NCBI RefSeq assembly: GCF_000210295.1
Contig: NC_026736.1
Coordinates: forward strand, 1,204,022 to 1,268,021
DNA from: Trypanosoma brucei gambiense DAL972
Lineage: Eukaryota; Euglenozoa; Kinetoplastea; Trypanosomatida; Trypanosomatidae
Direction of reading: 5' to 3'
Length of the DNA: 64,000 nucleotides
Below, piece by piece: positions 39,398 through 49,244 of the stretch (position 1 is the stretch's first letter; each line of letters starts with the position of its first letter). The position numbers and the translations under genes are program-made. Below the pieces are notes generated by a model. The model was given only the letters and a program-made list of their open reading frames with translations. It had not been told where the DNA came from and ran no database searches.

Positions 39398-40857
39398 GCG
39401 CCACAATAAATTTGAGTTTACTGAGCAGCATGCAACTACTCCCCCCCCCAAGATGCGGGGGTATGCTCATCAAGAGGAGAGGTGGTGCAACAAGGCTATA
39501 AATGAAGGTGGATGACAATGATTTTTCTCCACGGCGAAGAGAAAGCTTGTATTAAAGAAAAATTCTTTTGAAATTACAGACCCCTTCAATAAAACATTAA
39601 TTTGCCGACTCCAGACACTCTTACAAAGGGGGGGGGGACACGTGTAATGCTAAGGGATCAGATATCGTGGGTACCTTACAGACGCACAGCCTCTTCATCC
39701 AATAAACCAATAACCATCCTCAACCACCTCAACACACAGTGCGACCGGAGTAGTGTTCCTCAGAAGCGTCGACACTTCACATATTTCTCCGCACAGCCAC
39801 CTCAATATTAGGACTTCATTCTGTGTTTACTGCAGCAGTTCATCGCATGCCAGACGGGAATACCACCACATATTCACATACTGTTACAACAAATCATTGA
39901 TCTGTGCCCATGCTACATAATAATATATGATAAGAAAATTAGTTTGCTTCCCGTTAGTACGCACCTCCAAGCAAACGTTCAAAAAGAACGAAAACATTGG
40001 TCCATCACCAACGCATTAGAGGAACAGATGAGGGCTCCGTATTGCCCTTCTGATTTCACAACCTTCTCGTGGGAGAAATGCCGCGAGCTGTTGCCGGTCT
40101 CCTCAGATAAAAATACACAGATGTCGTTGATACTCCCCTCCTCAGCCCGAATTGTACGTTATAATATGATTACCTATATAAGTGCCCAATGGTTACCGTA
40201 ATTTGGGTGACAAACGCCATGAATCCTGTTACCGATGGACGCGTTGTAGTTAAACTCGAAAAAAAAAAACACTCACCAGAAGTATCCAAAATATTAAACA
40301 CGATCACCATCGACATGTGGATCGTATCTTCATCCTTGTCAGGTCCCCCCAAACAAGCTCACAGATCCTGCGGTACTATAATTGTCTGAGTCGCGCTGAT
40401 TTCTGCTGTTTTGGTATTACCGCGGTGAGGCCATCTCATAGTGTGTCGCGCTTACAAGAGCGTTCCTTTGACACCCCGCTACTTTTTAAGCTGCCCCACG
40501 TGCCATCATGTCAAACTGTTTGACCGACGAGATTGTGCGGGCATTAGGACAAAAGAAATATAAAATGAACACAGGAACGGTGATTGTCGTTGCCAGCAGT
40601 AGTCTATCAAAAATAATAAAAGGCACGAGGAGACGTAGACAATCAGCGAAGAAATTGCAGGTGTATTTGAACTGAAACTCTGCTGAGGACTCATATGACT
40701 CCCTATCTTTCACGCAAGACATTAGCGGCCAAAGAGTTTCGCATGTTTTCTTATATTTACTCCTTACGTTTTAGTATCACTCGTTCCCTCACCAAATAAG
40801 ACTCAATGGAGTTTACCCGCTTCAACTATGCTAGTGTTTCATTCAGCCTTCATCATC
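39398..40857. other. Intergenic region, no gene seen
   Basis: Between the SET/NAP-like gene and the hypothetical gene above. Short unsupported frames only; a 10-A run near 40260-40269. Confidence 0.6.
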
Positions 40858-41406
40858 TTATTCAAAGGCTAGAAGAGGGTTTTGGAACAGTTCATCAAAT
40901 TCTGTCAGCGCGCGCTCGAGGAACTCTATGTCCTTGCACTCCGGAGAAAAAAACCTGAAGAGAGAATCGGTTCGAGCCTTCTCGGTTCCAGGTTTCCATA
41001 GTATGGGTTGCAGAGAAAGTGTATTTACACTGGGATCAAGCTCACGGGAGAAGGTTCCCTCTTTCACAAACATGTTCGGGCGAAAAGTTACCGACACGCA
41101 ACGGCAGATAGACCCGTCCCTAACACTTGTCTTCACTCTAAAGTCTGTCAGAGCCCGTACAATTTTTGGATCAATTGTACCATTTAGTAACCCCATAAGG
41201 GGAGATTCCACTGCCACAAATGCACTGCCCCAAAACCCTTCTATTTTTTCCAGCTCGAGGTGCCGTTTATCGAAAAGTGGTTCAATCTTTGACCGGAAAT
41301 CAATGCGCACTTGATTTGTAAATTCTTCGATTTCCTTTTCCACAGCTGTCACTTTCTCATTGCATTGAGTAACCGCATTAAGAACGTCCACCGGTATGGA
41401 GCTCAT
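40858..41406 (-). CDS. SET/NAP-family histone chaperone-like protein
   Basis: A 182-residue protein from the ATG at 41406 (the longer frame starts with GTG). The N-terminal third is a long helix (VTAVEKEIEEFTNQVRIDF) leading to the NAP-family block KIEPLFDKRHLELEKIEGFW, followed by FVAVESPLMGLL, equivalent to the FW-xx-FVNHPQVSALL region of SET. The beta domain then follows (ICRCVSVTFRPNMFV). The C-terminus carries SLFRFFSPE, like the ESFFTWF element of SET, and ends in NPLLAFE. It is shorter than NAP1 and has no acidic tail. Expected role: nuclear histone or linker-histone binding. An upstream pyrimidine tract lies at about 41455-41500. Confidence 0.85.
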   Translation of the reverse strand: MSSIPVDVLNAVTQCNEKVTAVEKEIEEFTNQVRIDFRSKIEPLFDKRHLELEKIEGFWGSAFVAVESPLMGLLNGTIDPKIVRALTDFRVKTSVRDGSICRCVSVTFRPNMFVKEGTFSRELDPSVNTLSLQPILWKPGTEKARTDSLFRFFSPECKDIEFLERALTEFDELFQNPLLAFE

Positions 41407-41614
41407 CTTCACTTGTTGTGTTCTATATGACGCAATTGAGTTTCAAACGCAGAAGTCCACCAGCACGAAGAACAAGAAACAGCGAAGTAGAAGGAAGACA
41501 AAGAGTAATACGTCAAGTAGCAAAAGAAAATAATAAATTGACCACCACAAGTTCAGTAACCCTGAACCTGCTCCAAAGGGGGGGGGATCCGAGTGCAAAG
41601 ATGTTACAACCATT

Positions 41615-42229
41615 TCAAATCCTTTTCGCTAAAGCCACACCCAGAGAACACATTATACGAATGCCATTGTACAAAAGTGGGTACGCTGGTGCATTTTCTG
41701 CGCCATTTTGCTCCCCGAGCTCCTGGTGATGCAGTTCTTCATCCCTGAACCGAGCAACATACTCCATGACTTCTGCCCAGTCCTTTTCATCCTTGCCTTT
41801 CGAAGCACCTTCCGACTCCTCGAGGGATTGTAGCTCCCTAAGCTGATCATTATAGTGCTGTGCTATTGTGACTTCAACAGCAGCATGGCAACACATTACT
41901 GCATCCTTTCCCAGAAGAGCGGTGCAACTACCCATCACAAAGGCGCCCACGTGAAACAGTGGATCTAGTAACGTCAAGCGCACCGAATGCTTACGAGCTA
42001 GGTGACCCATAACCTCTTCGTGAACGAGCTCATCCCTCAGTATCTCCTTGACAACTGGTACGCCTCTATCGAGGGGGGACATCCATAGCAACTGATACTT
42101 GCATATGCGCACCGCAGCCACTTCCCCAGCCTGGTCAACGCGCACAGCTTCATCGAGCTTTTGCCGCTTCGCCGCGCTTCTGAAAACACGAGCTGGGTTC
42201 TGAAGGTTAACCACCGATCTGCGTAACAT
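41615..42229 (-). CDS. COQ7: 5-demethoxyubiquinone hydroxylase COQ7
   Basis: A 204-residue ferritin-like diiron hydroxylase. Ligand motifs match the COQ7/UbiF-like family: E36 in RVDQAGEVAA, E67-x2-H70 in RDELVHEE, E119 in AVEVTIAQHYN, and E165-x2-H168 in FRDEELHHQ. LDPLFHVGAFVMGSCTALLGKDAVM is the amphipathic membrane-contact segment of the family. It catalyses hydroxylation of demethoxyubiquinone in ubiquinone synthesis on the mitochondrial inner membrane. The N-terminal residues (MLRRSVVNLQNPARVFRSAA) fit a mitochondrial presequence. It is the first gene of the minus-strand unit at the strand-switch region. Confidence 0.96.
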   Translation of the reverse strand: MLRRSVVNLQNPARVFRSAAKRQKLDEAVRVDQAGEVAAVRICKYQLLWMSPLDRGVPVVKEILRDELVHEEVMGHLARKHSVRLTLLDPLFHVGAFVMGSCTALLGKDAVMCCHAAVEVTIAQHYNDQLRELQSLEESEGASKGKDEKDWAEVMEYVARFRDEELHHQELGEQNGAENAPAYPLLYNGIRIMCSLGVALAKRI

Positions 42230-44727
42230 ACCTAACTAGCTTCAAGGGAAGGCATTTAGCAAACAAACAAACATACAAAAGGATATATTGCCTAAAATGG
42301 TCGCGCAGCGAATGAATTGCTGAGACAAAGACTCCCAAACTATACCCCCTCTGGGATCGAGTAGGAAATGAACATACTGTGGGATACTCGCGTTGGATCC
42401 GCCCCCTGTGAACCAGTATTTTCTATACGAGATGGCTGCTTTAGCGAAAAACCGACGAAGCAGTTCACATGCGTACACGGAGATGCGCACGCCGAGGTCA
42501 ACCCTGGCTGGCCCGCTCCAGAACCGACTCCCAGTGCTGCCGCTGCAGAGAAGAGGGGAGAACGGCGATGAATTCAGCGTGAGAACCCAGTTTACAATAC
42601 CGTGGTGGGGCTCCTCCTACGCTACTTTGCCCACAAAAGCAGCCACACTCAACGCCTCCAGGCACGTGGAGGAAAATAAAGGAAGGTAACAATCTCTTCT
42701 AACCCGAGACGGTGGCTCCACAGACCCTCAGCCTACTTCTAGCAACCAACGCAGTCGAGGACGGTAATGAGAGGGAGGAAGCAGCCCGTTCACAATCAGC
42801 TCCAGGAAGCAAGAAAGACTTCGTAACCGCTGCTCCGAGTCGGGTGCCCACACGGGCAAAACTCCGCGCATCCTTTCCGGCCTCGGCACAGACCCAGTGC
42901 GATTCCCCATCCCACCTCTCCCAAAAAGTCCACCAGTGCGCTGTGCTTTCCACCTGACCACAGTCGTCCTGTTGCCAATATAACCCATTTCTTAAGGGAA
43001 GCCCCGTCGTCCACAGTTAAAAAGACGGCGTGTGGTCGTAGCGCCATGGGACTCTCCATATCTGTGCCTGCTGCTGAAATGCTCGCCCCGGTGATTGCCG
43101 TCCCTACAGCAGGCTCGTCTATTCAGTGAAAAAGAGAGGGGAGTTGGCATGTTGCGTGTGTGTGTCGGGGCTCAGTGCCTTCGTTGCTCCTTTGGGATTT
43201 CGGTATCAGTTTTTTACTCTCAGCACGCGCGTCGGCCACGCATAGGCCGCCTTTCCCGTTGGGGCGGCATTCGCGCCCTTCTTTGAACGGGGTCGGCTTT
43301 ACCCCTTTATCGTTTCCGCTTTTTTTTTTTTCGAGGCTTCCTCCAGCCATATGTTCTGAGGATGGGTGTTGCGTACAAACTTCGTTGAAGTACCCGCTTA
43401 AGGTTCCTATTTGTTAGTTGTTTATCCCCCAAGTGGAGGTTACCTCGTCTGCGCCTTTGCCTGTGTGGGGCGCGGAAGACGGGACGGCTTACGACGGAGA
43501 GGGGTGCTCCTTTACAGGGGTAGAACGTTGCCAAACTTTTACTGTTTAGCCAAATCTTTTTGGTATATATTTTGAGTATTAATTACCCTTTGGAGTGTGC
43601 ACGTGTTGTTTTCCTTCACTTATACGCGTGTTCCCCGACTTCCAACTGTTGTGCAAGTCTCTTCCTTGGTTATTAAAAAACACTAGTGGTTACAAGTTGC
43701 TTTACCATATCCTTACCGGTTGTTTTATTAAGGTGGTTCCGTTTAATTATGCGCGTAAGATGACGTGATGTATTTATGTAATACGCATAGGCTTGCGTAA
43801 ATGTGGTTTTCCACAATTCCCACAAATGTGTTACTGTGGATAGTTGTTTTTGTTCCGTTACGCTTCTTTGTTTTTAGACTATCGCGCACGTCACGGTTTA
43901 GGTCGCTTCCACTGCTCTTGTTGTTGTTGCAACGTCCTCGGCTATCTTCTTTGTATTGATAAGTGCGCCCGTCCGTCATAGCTAACCTGGTTGTTGTTAA
44001 GGGTTGTTAAATCTACCTATGCTTAGTACTTCATGCATTTAGGATATGCGCAGAACTGAACTTACTTCGTTTTTGCTGCCTCATTTGCCGATTCAGCACA
44101 GATGGGATGCTTTGCGTCTGCTTCATGGGGTGTGGAGGTGACGGTTTTTAGGTAACAGCCGACCTGCGTTTCTTTGTACGACTCTTTGGAGGACGACACT
44201 CCTTTTTTTGTGTCGCTGGGAGAAAGCGAGTAGTCGGAAAAACGAATGGTTCGCATCAGCGGTTGTTTACTTCTTCATTTTTGTTGTTTGTCACCCCCGT
44301 TTATGTGGCTGTTCGTGCAGATTTGTGCTTGTGGTAACCTGTGGAATGGTGGGCAAATCAGTAAAATCGTAGCGGTTGAGCCGTTTTAGCGCACATTTGG
44401 TGATTTCTTATGAGCAGTTTATAATAGGGGGTAAAGAGTGTTTCTGCCCCTTACGTCATAGGGTGGTTGTGCCTGTGGCGATGGTGCAGGACGGAATATT
44501 CTAGGTAACTTCTGGTTGTCCCGTGCTGCTAACCATATGGGGGAAATGCATGTTTGATTCTCTTGTTGGTTGTATTTAACAGCAAGTGATAACTTTGTCT
44601 GTTTCTTGTCATCATTTTCGAAGGTGACTGTTCCACTGAAATGTGATATTTTGCCGCCGACTTCGCCCCTCTCGACACTTGCAAGCAGCAACAGCAGCAA
44701 AGAGTGATGTGAAGTGACCAGGAAGCT
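42230..44727. promoter_or_regulatory. Divergent strand-switch region (probable transcription start region)
   Basis: All genes to the left read leftward and all to the right read rightward. The 2.5 kb between COQ7 and MOD5 has no convincing gene. On the plus strand it is A/C-rich up to about 43.0 kb and G/T-rich from about 43.1 kb, so each half is G/T-rich in the direction of its own transcription, as described for T. brucei start regions. A GC-rich, stop-poor stretch at 42,400-43,060 gives overlapping chance frames on both strands. The right half has TTG/TTGTTG-rich sequence (43,900-44,010, 44,270-44,300). Histone-variant marking is expected from knowledge of such regions, not seen. Confidence 0.85.
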
Positions 44728-46104
44728 ATGAGGTCTATTTACTTTGTCATAGGCGCGACCGGCAGTGGTAAGTCACTAGCAGCAGTTCGAGTTGCTAAGA
44801 CCCTTCAGCTCAGGTGTGGCTGTAACAATGTGGTGATATTGAACTGTGACGTTATGCAGTTTTACGCCGGTCTTCCCATTGTGACGAACAAGATATCATC
44901 GGAGGAAATGGATGGGATTCCTCACTGCTTTATGAGTTTCCTTTCTCCCGAGGGCAATAAAATTCGCGACCCAACGTTGGCATTCGGAGGTTGTGACCGT
45001 GAAGCATTTTCTGTACAGGGTTGTAAGTCTGCAAATGATGCGTATAATATTCATTCATTCGTTCGCGATGCTGTAAGTTATATCGAAAGCTTTTTGTCAA
45101 CTCATTCTCCTGCAGCGGTGGTCGTTTGCGGTGGAACGTGCTATTACGTCCAGTCACTGCTTTTCGACAATCTTTTAACTGTAGAAGATACTCATGTGTC
45201 GGGGTGTCGGGACACAACTGGCGGGTGCGCGGAACACACCGAATTGAATGATGGGAATTCTCTTTGGGACCAACTGAAGGATATTGACCCGGACATTGCT
45301 GCTCGATACCATCCCAACGACATCAGACGGATTCGGCGCCTCGTCGACATATACAAAAGGACCAATAGGATACCATCCGATGTTTATAACTCCAGGGAGA
45401 AGCCGCGACTTCGATTTTGTCCCAGTACGTGCTTCATATTGTGGACACACATTGAACTTGAAAAGCTTAGGCCAAAACTCAACGCACGTATAGATGTGAT
45501 GGTCGAAAAAGGGATCATTGAGGAATGCCGCAAATTTGCTCAGCGGCATAAAGAGGACGTTTTTACGCTACCCCTAGGGAAAGCCATAGGTTTTAAAGAA
45601 ATTGTTTCGTCCTTTGACATATCAGGAAGTGAAGTTCAACTAAAGGGCGAACGCGAAGTTTCAGAGTCGCTGGATCTTCTGAAAGTGAACACCAACCGAT
45701 ACGCACGGCAGCAGTGCCAGTGGATAAAAAACCGCTTTCTTGGTCGTCTTCGCGAGCTGTTTGCTACTGTAAATCTGGAGGAAAACTTTGTTGCAGTTGA
45801 CGCCTCTGCGAGTCCTTCCGATTTTCTTCGGCAAGTTGAAATTGCCGTTTTGTTTTTCACCAAACGGACGTGCGACAATGTCGCTGGGTTGTTTTTTCCA
45901 TTGAAAAAAGATGTGTCAATACCATCCCCGGTTCGGCACGAGTGGTGTGGCGTCTGCAACGTCTTTTATACCGATGGGAGGGGGAGAATCTCACATCTGC
46001 ATTCGAAACGACACAGGGGTGCCCTAAGGCACGAGGCGTTGGTGAAGGAGCAAGCTGAGAAGTATGGTCGGATAATTCCTTCTAAGAGAGTTAAGCGGTC
46101 GTAA
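44728..46104 (+). CDS. MOD5: tRNA isopentenyltransferase (MOD5/MiaA family)
   Basis: A 458-residue tRNA dimethylallyltransferase. The P-loop GATGSGKS is at 9-16, and a DMAPP-transferase core follows (LNCDVMQFYAGLPIVTNK; the Asp and Gln contact substrate in the family; VCGGTCYYVQSLLF; PNDIRRIRRLVDIY). The C-terminal extension has a C2H2 zinc finger, C407-x2-C410-x12-H423-x5-H429, as in eukaryotic Mod5/TRIT1, and a basic tail (SKRVKRS). It isopentenylates A37 of tRNAs reading UNN codons, in cytosol, nucleus or mitochondrion. First gene of the plus-strand unit. Confidence 0.95.
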   Translation: MRSIYFVIGATGSGKSLAAVRVAKTLQLRCGCNNVVILNCDVMQFYAGLPIVTNKISSEEMDGIPHCFMSFLSPEGNKIRDPTLAFGGCDREAFSVQGCKSANDAYNIHSFVRDAVSYIESFLSTHSPAAVVVCGGTCYYVQSLLFDNLLTVEDTHVSGCRDTTGGCAEHTELNDGNSLWDQLKDIDPDIAARYHPNDIRRIRRLVDIYKRTNRIPSDVYNSREKPRLRFCPSTCFILWTHIELEKLRPKLNARIDVMVEKGIIEECRKFAQRHKEDVFTLPLGKAIGFKEIVSSFDISGSEVQLKGEREVSESLDLLKVNTNRYARQQCQWIKNRFLGRLRELFATVNLEENFVAVDASASPSDFLRQVEIAVLFFTKRTCDNVAGLFFPLKKDVSIPSPVRHEWCGVCNVFYTDGRGRISHLHSKRHRGALRHEALVKEQAEKYGRIIPSKRVKRS

Positions 46105-46217
46105 GGTCTCATTTTGAACATTGATTAATAGTTTCCTGTGTCACCGGAATTTTGTTTTAAACATATTTTGATTTTTGTATTGGTCCCTTTAAGCTGAGGA
46201 GAACTTGTATCAGTGTT

Positions 46218-46248
46218 TGTCCTTTTTTTTTTTTACCACTCTAATTAG
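46218..46248 (+). promoter_or_regulatory. Predicted spliced-leader acceptor for signal peptide peptidase
   Basis: A T-rich tract at 46218-46234 is followed by the first AG at 46247-46248, 82 nt before the ATG at 46331. Confidence 0.55.
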
Positions 46249-46330
46249 CTAAACGTGAGTAAGGAAACCGAGTCGAATCTACACTAGCCATTTATTAAAG
46301 ATAAAAAAAGGAAACTTTAATAACGGAAAG

Positions 46331-47389
46331 ATGCCGAGTCCATCTGAAACAATACAGTTAAGTATAGCCCTTGCCTATCTTATGGCTAGTGCTGTGACGA
46401 TTGTCTACATGGGCAGCCAGAGACTTCTTAGAGAGACAATCAAAATGAAGAAACGAAGTGGCAACCAAAGTGAAGTAATGAAAACAGGGGATGCTATGAT
46501 GATGCCTTTAATGGGGTCAGTCGTGTTGTTCAGCGTGTATGTTGTACTGAGATTTGTTCCTAGGGAGTATTTCAACTCCATAGTTTCATTCTACCTGAGT
46601 ATCTTTGGTGTATTCTCTCTTGGCTCATTTGTTAAGACGTACACTCGTCCCAATGTTTTAACTGGCTGCTTTTGCTGCGTGGCAGGAGGGTTATATTACA
46701 TAACCGGGAATTGGGTGGTGAATAACATATTAGCCACAGGTATAGCTGTTTCGGCGATCAGTTCGATACATTTGGGTTCTTTTAAGAGCTCTTTTGTTCT
46801 TCTCCTGGGCTTATTTTTCTATGATATATTTTGGGTGTTCGGATCTGATGTTATGCTCATGGTCGCAAGCGGTGTAGATGGACCAATCAAAATGGTTTTC
46901 CCAAGGGATATCTTCGGTGGTTGTAAGTCGATGAGCCTTTTGGGTCTTGGTGACCTTATCATTCCGGGGTTCTTTATCGGCCAGACACTGGTATTTTCCT
47001 CTCAGTATGTAAAGAAGGGCAGTCTTTACTTCAATGTTGCCCTCACTGCATATGGTTTGAGTTTAGTGAACACGATGGCGGTAATGGTGATATTTGATCA
47101 CGGTCAGCCAGCGCTTCTTTTTATTGTTCCTTGGCTTCTAGTTTCCTTTTCCATTACTGCCGTTATTCAAGGCGATTACAAGGCTGCATGGGAATATACA
47201 TCCGATGCCGTGACGGAGCCGGACAACTCATCGACTGATAAGGTGAAGTCTGAAGAGGGGGATCAACGGGGCACAGGGGACGAGATGGGGCTGGGCGACT
47301 TTTTAGTGAAGCAAATGAAGGGACTTTTTGTCTGGGACGGCGAAGAAGAAGAGGAGGAGGTATGTGAGGGAACAAAAAAGAATGACTAG
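46331..47389 (+). CDS. Signal peptide peptidase-like intramembrane aspartyl protease
   Basis: A 352-residue polytopic membrane protein with about eight or nine hydrophobic segments. The GxGD-protease signatures are complete: YD at 164-165 (FFYDIFWVF), GLGD at 205-208 (LGLGDLIIPG) and QPAL at 259-262. The order YD, GLGD, QPAL identifies presenilin/SPP proteases. The single-chain form without a long loop and with GLGDLIIPG favours signal peptide peptidase, which cleaves type II membrane stubs in the ER. The C-terminus is a Glu-rich cytosolic tail without a KKxx signal (it ends KKND). Confidence 0.95.
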   Translation: MPSPSETIQLSIALAYLMASAVTIVYMGSQRLLRETIKMKKRSGNQSEVMKTGDAMMMPLMGSVVLFSVYVVLRFVPREYFNSIVSFYLSIFGVFSLGSFVKTYTRPNVLTGCFCCVAGGLYYITGNWVVNNILATGIAVSAISSIHLGSFKSSFVLLLGLFFYDIFWVFGSDVMLMVASGVDGPIKMVFPRDIFGGCKSMSLLGLGDLIIPGFFIGQTLVFSSQYVKKGSLYFNVALTAYGLSLVNTMAVMVIFDHGQPALLFIVPWLLVSFSITAVIQGDYKAAWEYTSDAVTEPDNSSTDKVKSEEGDQRGTGDEMGLGDFLVKQMKGLFVWDGEEEEEEVCEGTKKND

Positions 47390-47799
47390 AAGATATGTAT
47401 TGTTCCCTTTTCACTTCTCTTGCATCAGGATAGTCGTTCTAGAATCAATGAGACCACTTCGGTTTCATTCACTTAGCAGTCACAGAGGCGCGGTTGGAAA
47501 CCTCTTTGATAGTTTGCAATCATTAAGTTGCTTATACACCACACCCCGACTTCTGTATGCTTGTGGGTGTGTACACGGAACCACTGCAGCCCTCATTTTC
47601 TTGAACCAGTTGAAATACTCTATTTGAAAGCATTCATTTTTCCTGTTTTTGTTTTACTGCTTAGCAGAGAAAAAAGGGGGAATTCTATAAGAAGGGGTCA
47701 CGGTCGGAAAGTTTTTAAAAGGTGTCTTAACAAAAGTAGCAGATTATCGGGGTGTTGCGGCGGTTAGTCATTGAAGAACGGACGCATTTTTTTCCCCCG
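47390..47799. other. Intergenic region
   Basis: Holds the 3' flank of the protease gene and the leader of LETM1. A T/C tract directly precedes the LETM1 ATG (about 47788-47798), with AGs upstream at 47736-47742. No gene seen. Confidence 0.6.
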
Positions 47800-49244
47800 A
47801 TGTTGGCAGCAACGGGGTTCCGTCTCCATACCTCAAGCTCGTCAAAAATAACGAAACAGTCCAAGGCAGGGTATTACCTCAACGCAGCCCGGGAAGGACT
47901 TCGTCACGTGTATCACGGATTTAATCTTTTCTTCTTGAATACGCGTCTGGCTTGGAAATACTCCCGGCAGCTCAATGCAGGAGTTGCCTTAACTCGGCGG
48001 GAGCGGTTACTTCTGGAAAGCGCAACTAAAGATCTTCTTCGACTCGTCCCCTTTAGTTTCTTCATCCTCGTTCCGTTTGCCGAGCTCCTGCTACCTGTTG
48101 CACTGAAGATGTTTCCGGACCTGATTCCCTCAACATTTGAGAGTGAAAATCAGGGACGCAACAAGGCCTTTACGACTCTTATGGGAACGGTGCGTGCCCG
48201 ACGCCGGTTGGCGGAATACCTGTCGTCCACTGCTTTTGTAAGCTTTACGAAAGAACAACAAGAAGTGGTGCGTTTCTCGGCAATGGGGGAGGCGGTGACC
48301 GCGAACCAGATACGTTTAATTGCACCTCATTTTGGTCGGGAAGGGCCGTTTAATGTCTACCAGATCCCCAATGGTATTGCAGTAGCTCTGGCAAGGACTG
48401 TGGGAGTATACAAAGCATACCATGGTCTGTTCCTAACAAAATTATGGCTCCTTACATGCGTCGTAAGATCTTGCGGCAGTATCATAAAACCCGCGAGGAT
48501 GACCGTATGCTACGTTTGGAGGGGCTTGACGATTTAACGGATGAGGAGCTGATAAAGGCGAACCTTGTTCGGGGTATGCGCTGGACAGAGGATGCGGAGA
48601 CACTACGTATCCAACTTGAATGGTGGATATCTCTAGGACGTGACCCGGATGTCCCTTACAACACCCTTTTCTGGGTCAAGCCTACCCGATACAGCTTGAA
48701 AGAGTCAATGAAACGCTTGCCTGTGGAACAGCGCCGGCAGCTATTGGGCATTCAACATCTTCCCGAGAGCATTCGTGGAAATCTCGAGACACTCTGCGAA
48801 ACGGTCGACACAGCTCCATCCATGAGTGAGGGTAAACCTGAGGACGCTGATCAGCTAGTGGAGAAACTTGCAGAGTTAAATGCTAAAACGAAAATCAGTG
48901 ATAAGGATATTGCAATTCAGAATATTCAAATATCGCTGGGCGCTTATCTAACGGAACCAAATGTGAAACGTATGTTTGAAGACATTCGCAAAAGTAAAAC
49001 AGTGAACGAATATATAACGGTTACGGATGTCATAGATTTCATTGGAAGTGAAACCCATAATTCTTCCCATGTAGTTTCTACTGTGTTTGATGCGTTCGAT
49101 CAGAGTAGCGGAGTGAAGGCAATTACCGAATCTACACTCATATCTATCGGGGCCCGCTGCAGGGAGGCGTCAAAGGCACATGTCGACGTATCGTCTCAGT
49201 CTTCCCCAGGCAAACAGCCTTCGGAGGTGATTGCAAAAAATTAG
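47800..49244 (+). CDS. LETM1: LETM1 mitochondrial cation/proton exchanger, interrupted by a one-base frameshift
   Basis: Two overlapping frames make one LETM1. Frame A starts at the ATG at 47800 (a GTG at 47752 is rejected), opens with a presequence-like MLAATGFRLHTSSSSK, and carries the membrane segment VPFSFFILVPFAELLLPVAL and the block FPDLIPSTF; it runs to 48537. Frame B (to 49244, first ATG 48444) carries YMRRKILRQYHKTREDDRM, the LETM1 ribosome-binding-like repeat (LTDEELIKANLVRGMRW, LRIQLEWW) and a C-terminal helical/EF-hand-like part (FDAFDQSSG). The join is at the A4 run 48438-48441: one more A would give a single frame of about 480 codons. LETM1 sits in the mitochondrial inner membrane and controls K+/H+ exchange and matrix volume. 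Confidence 0.9.

Noticed and set aside
42393..43059. Several overlapping frames on both strands in the strand-switch region
   Set aside because: GC-rich stretch with few stops on every phase; no motif and no consistent phase.
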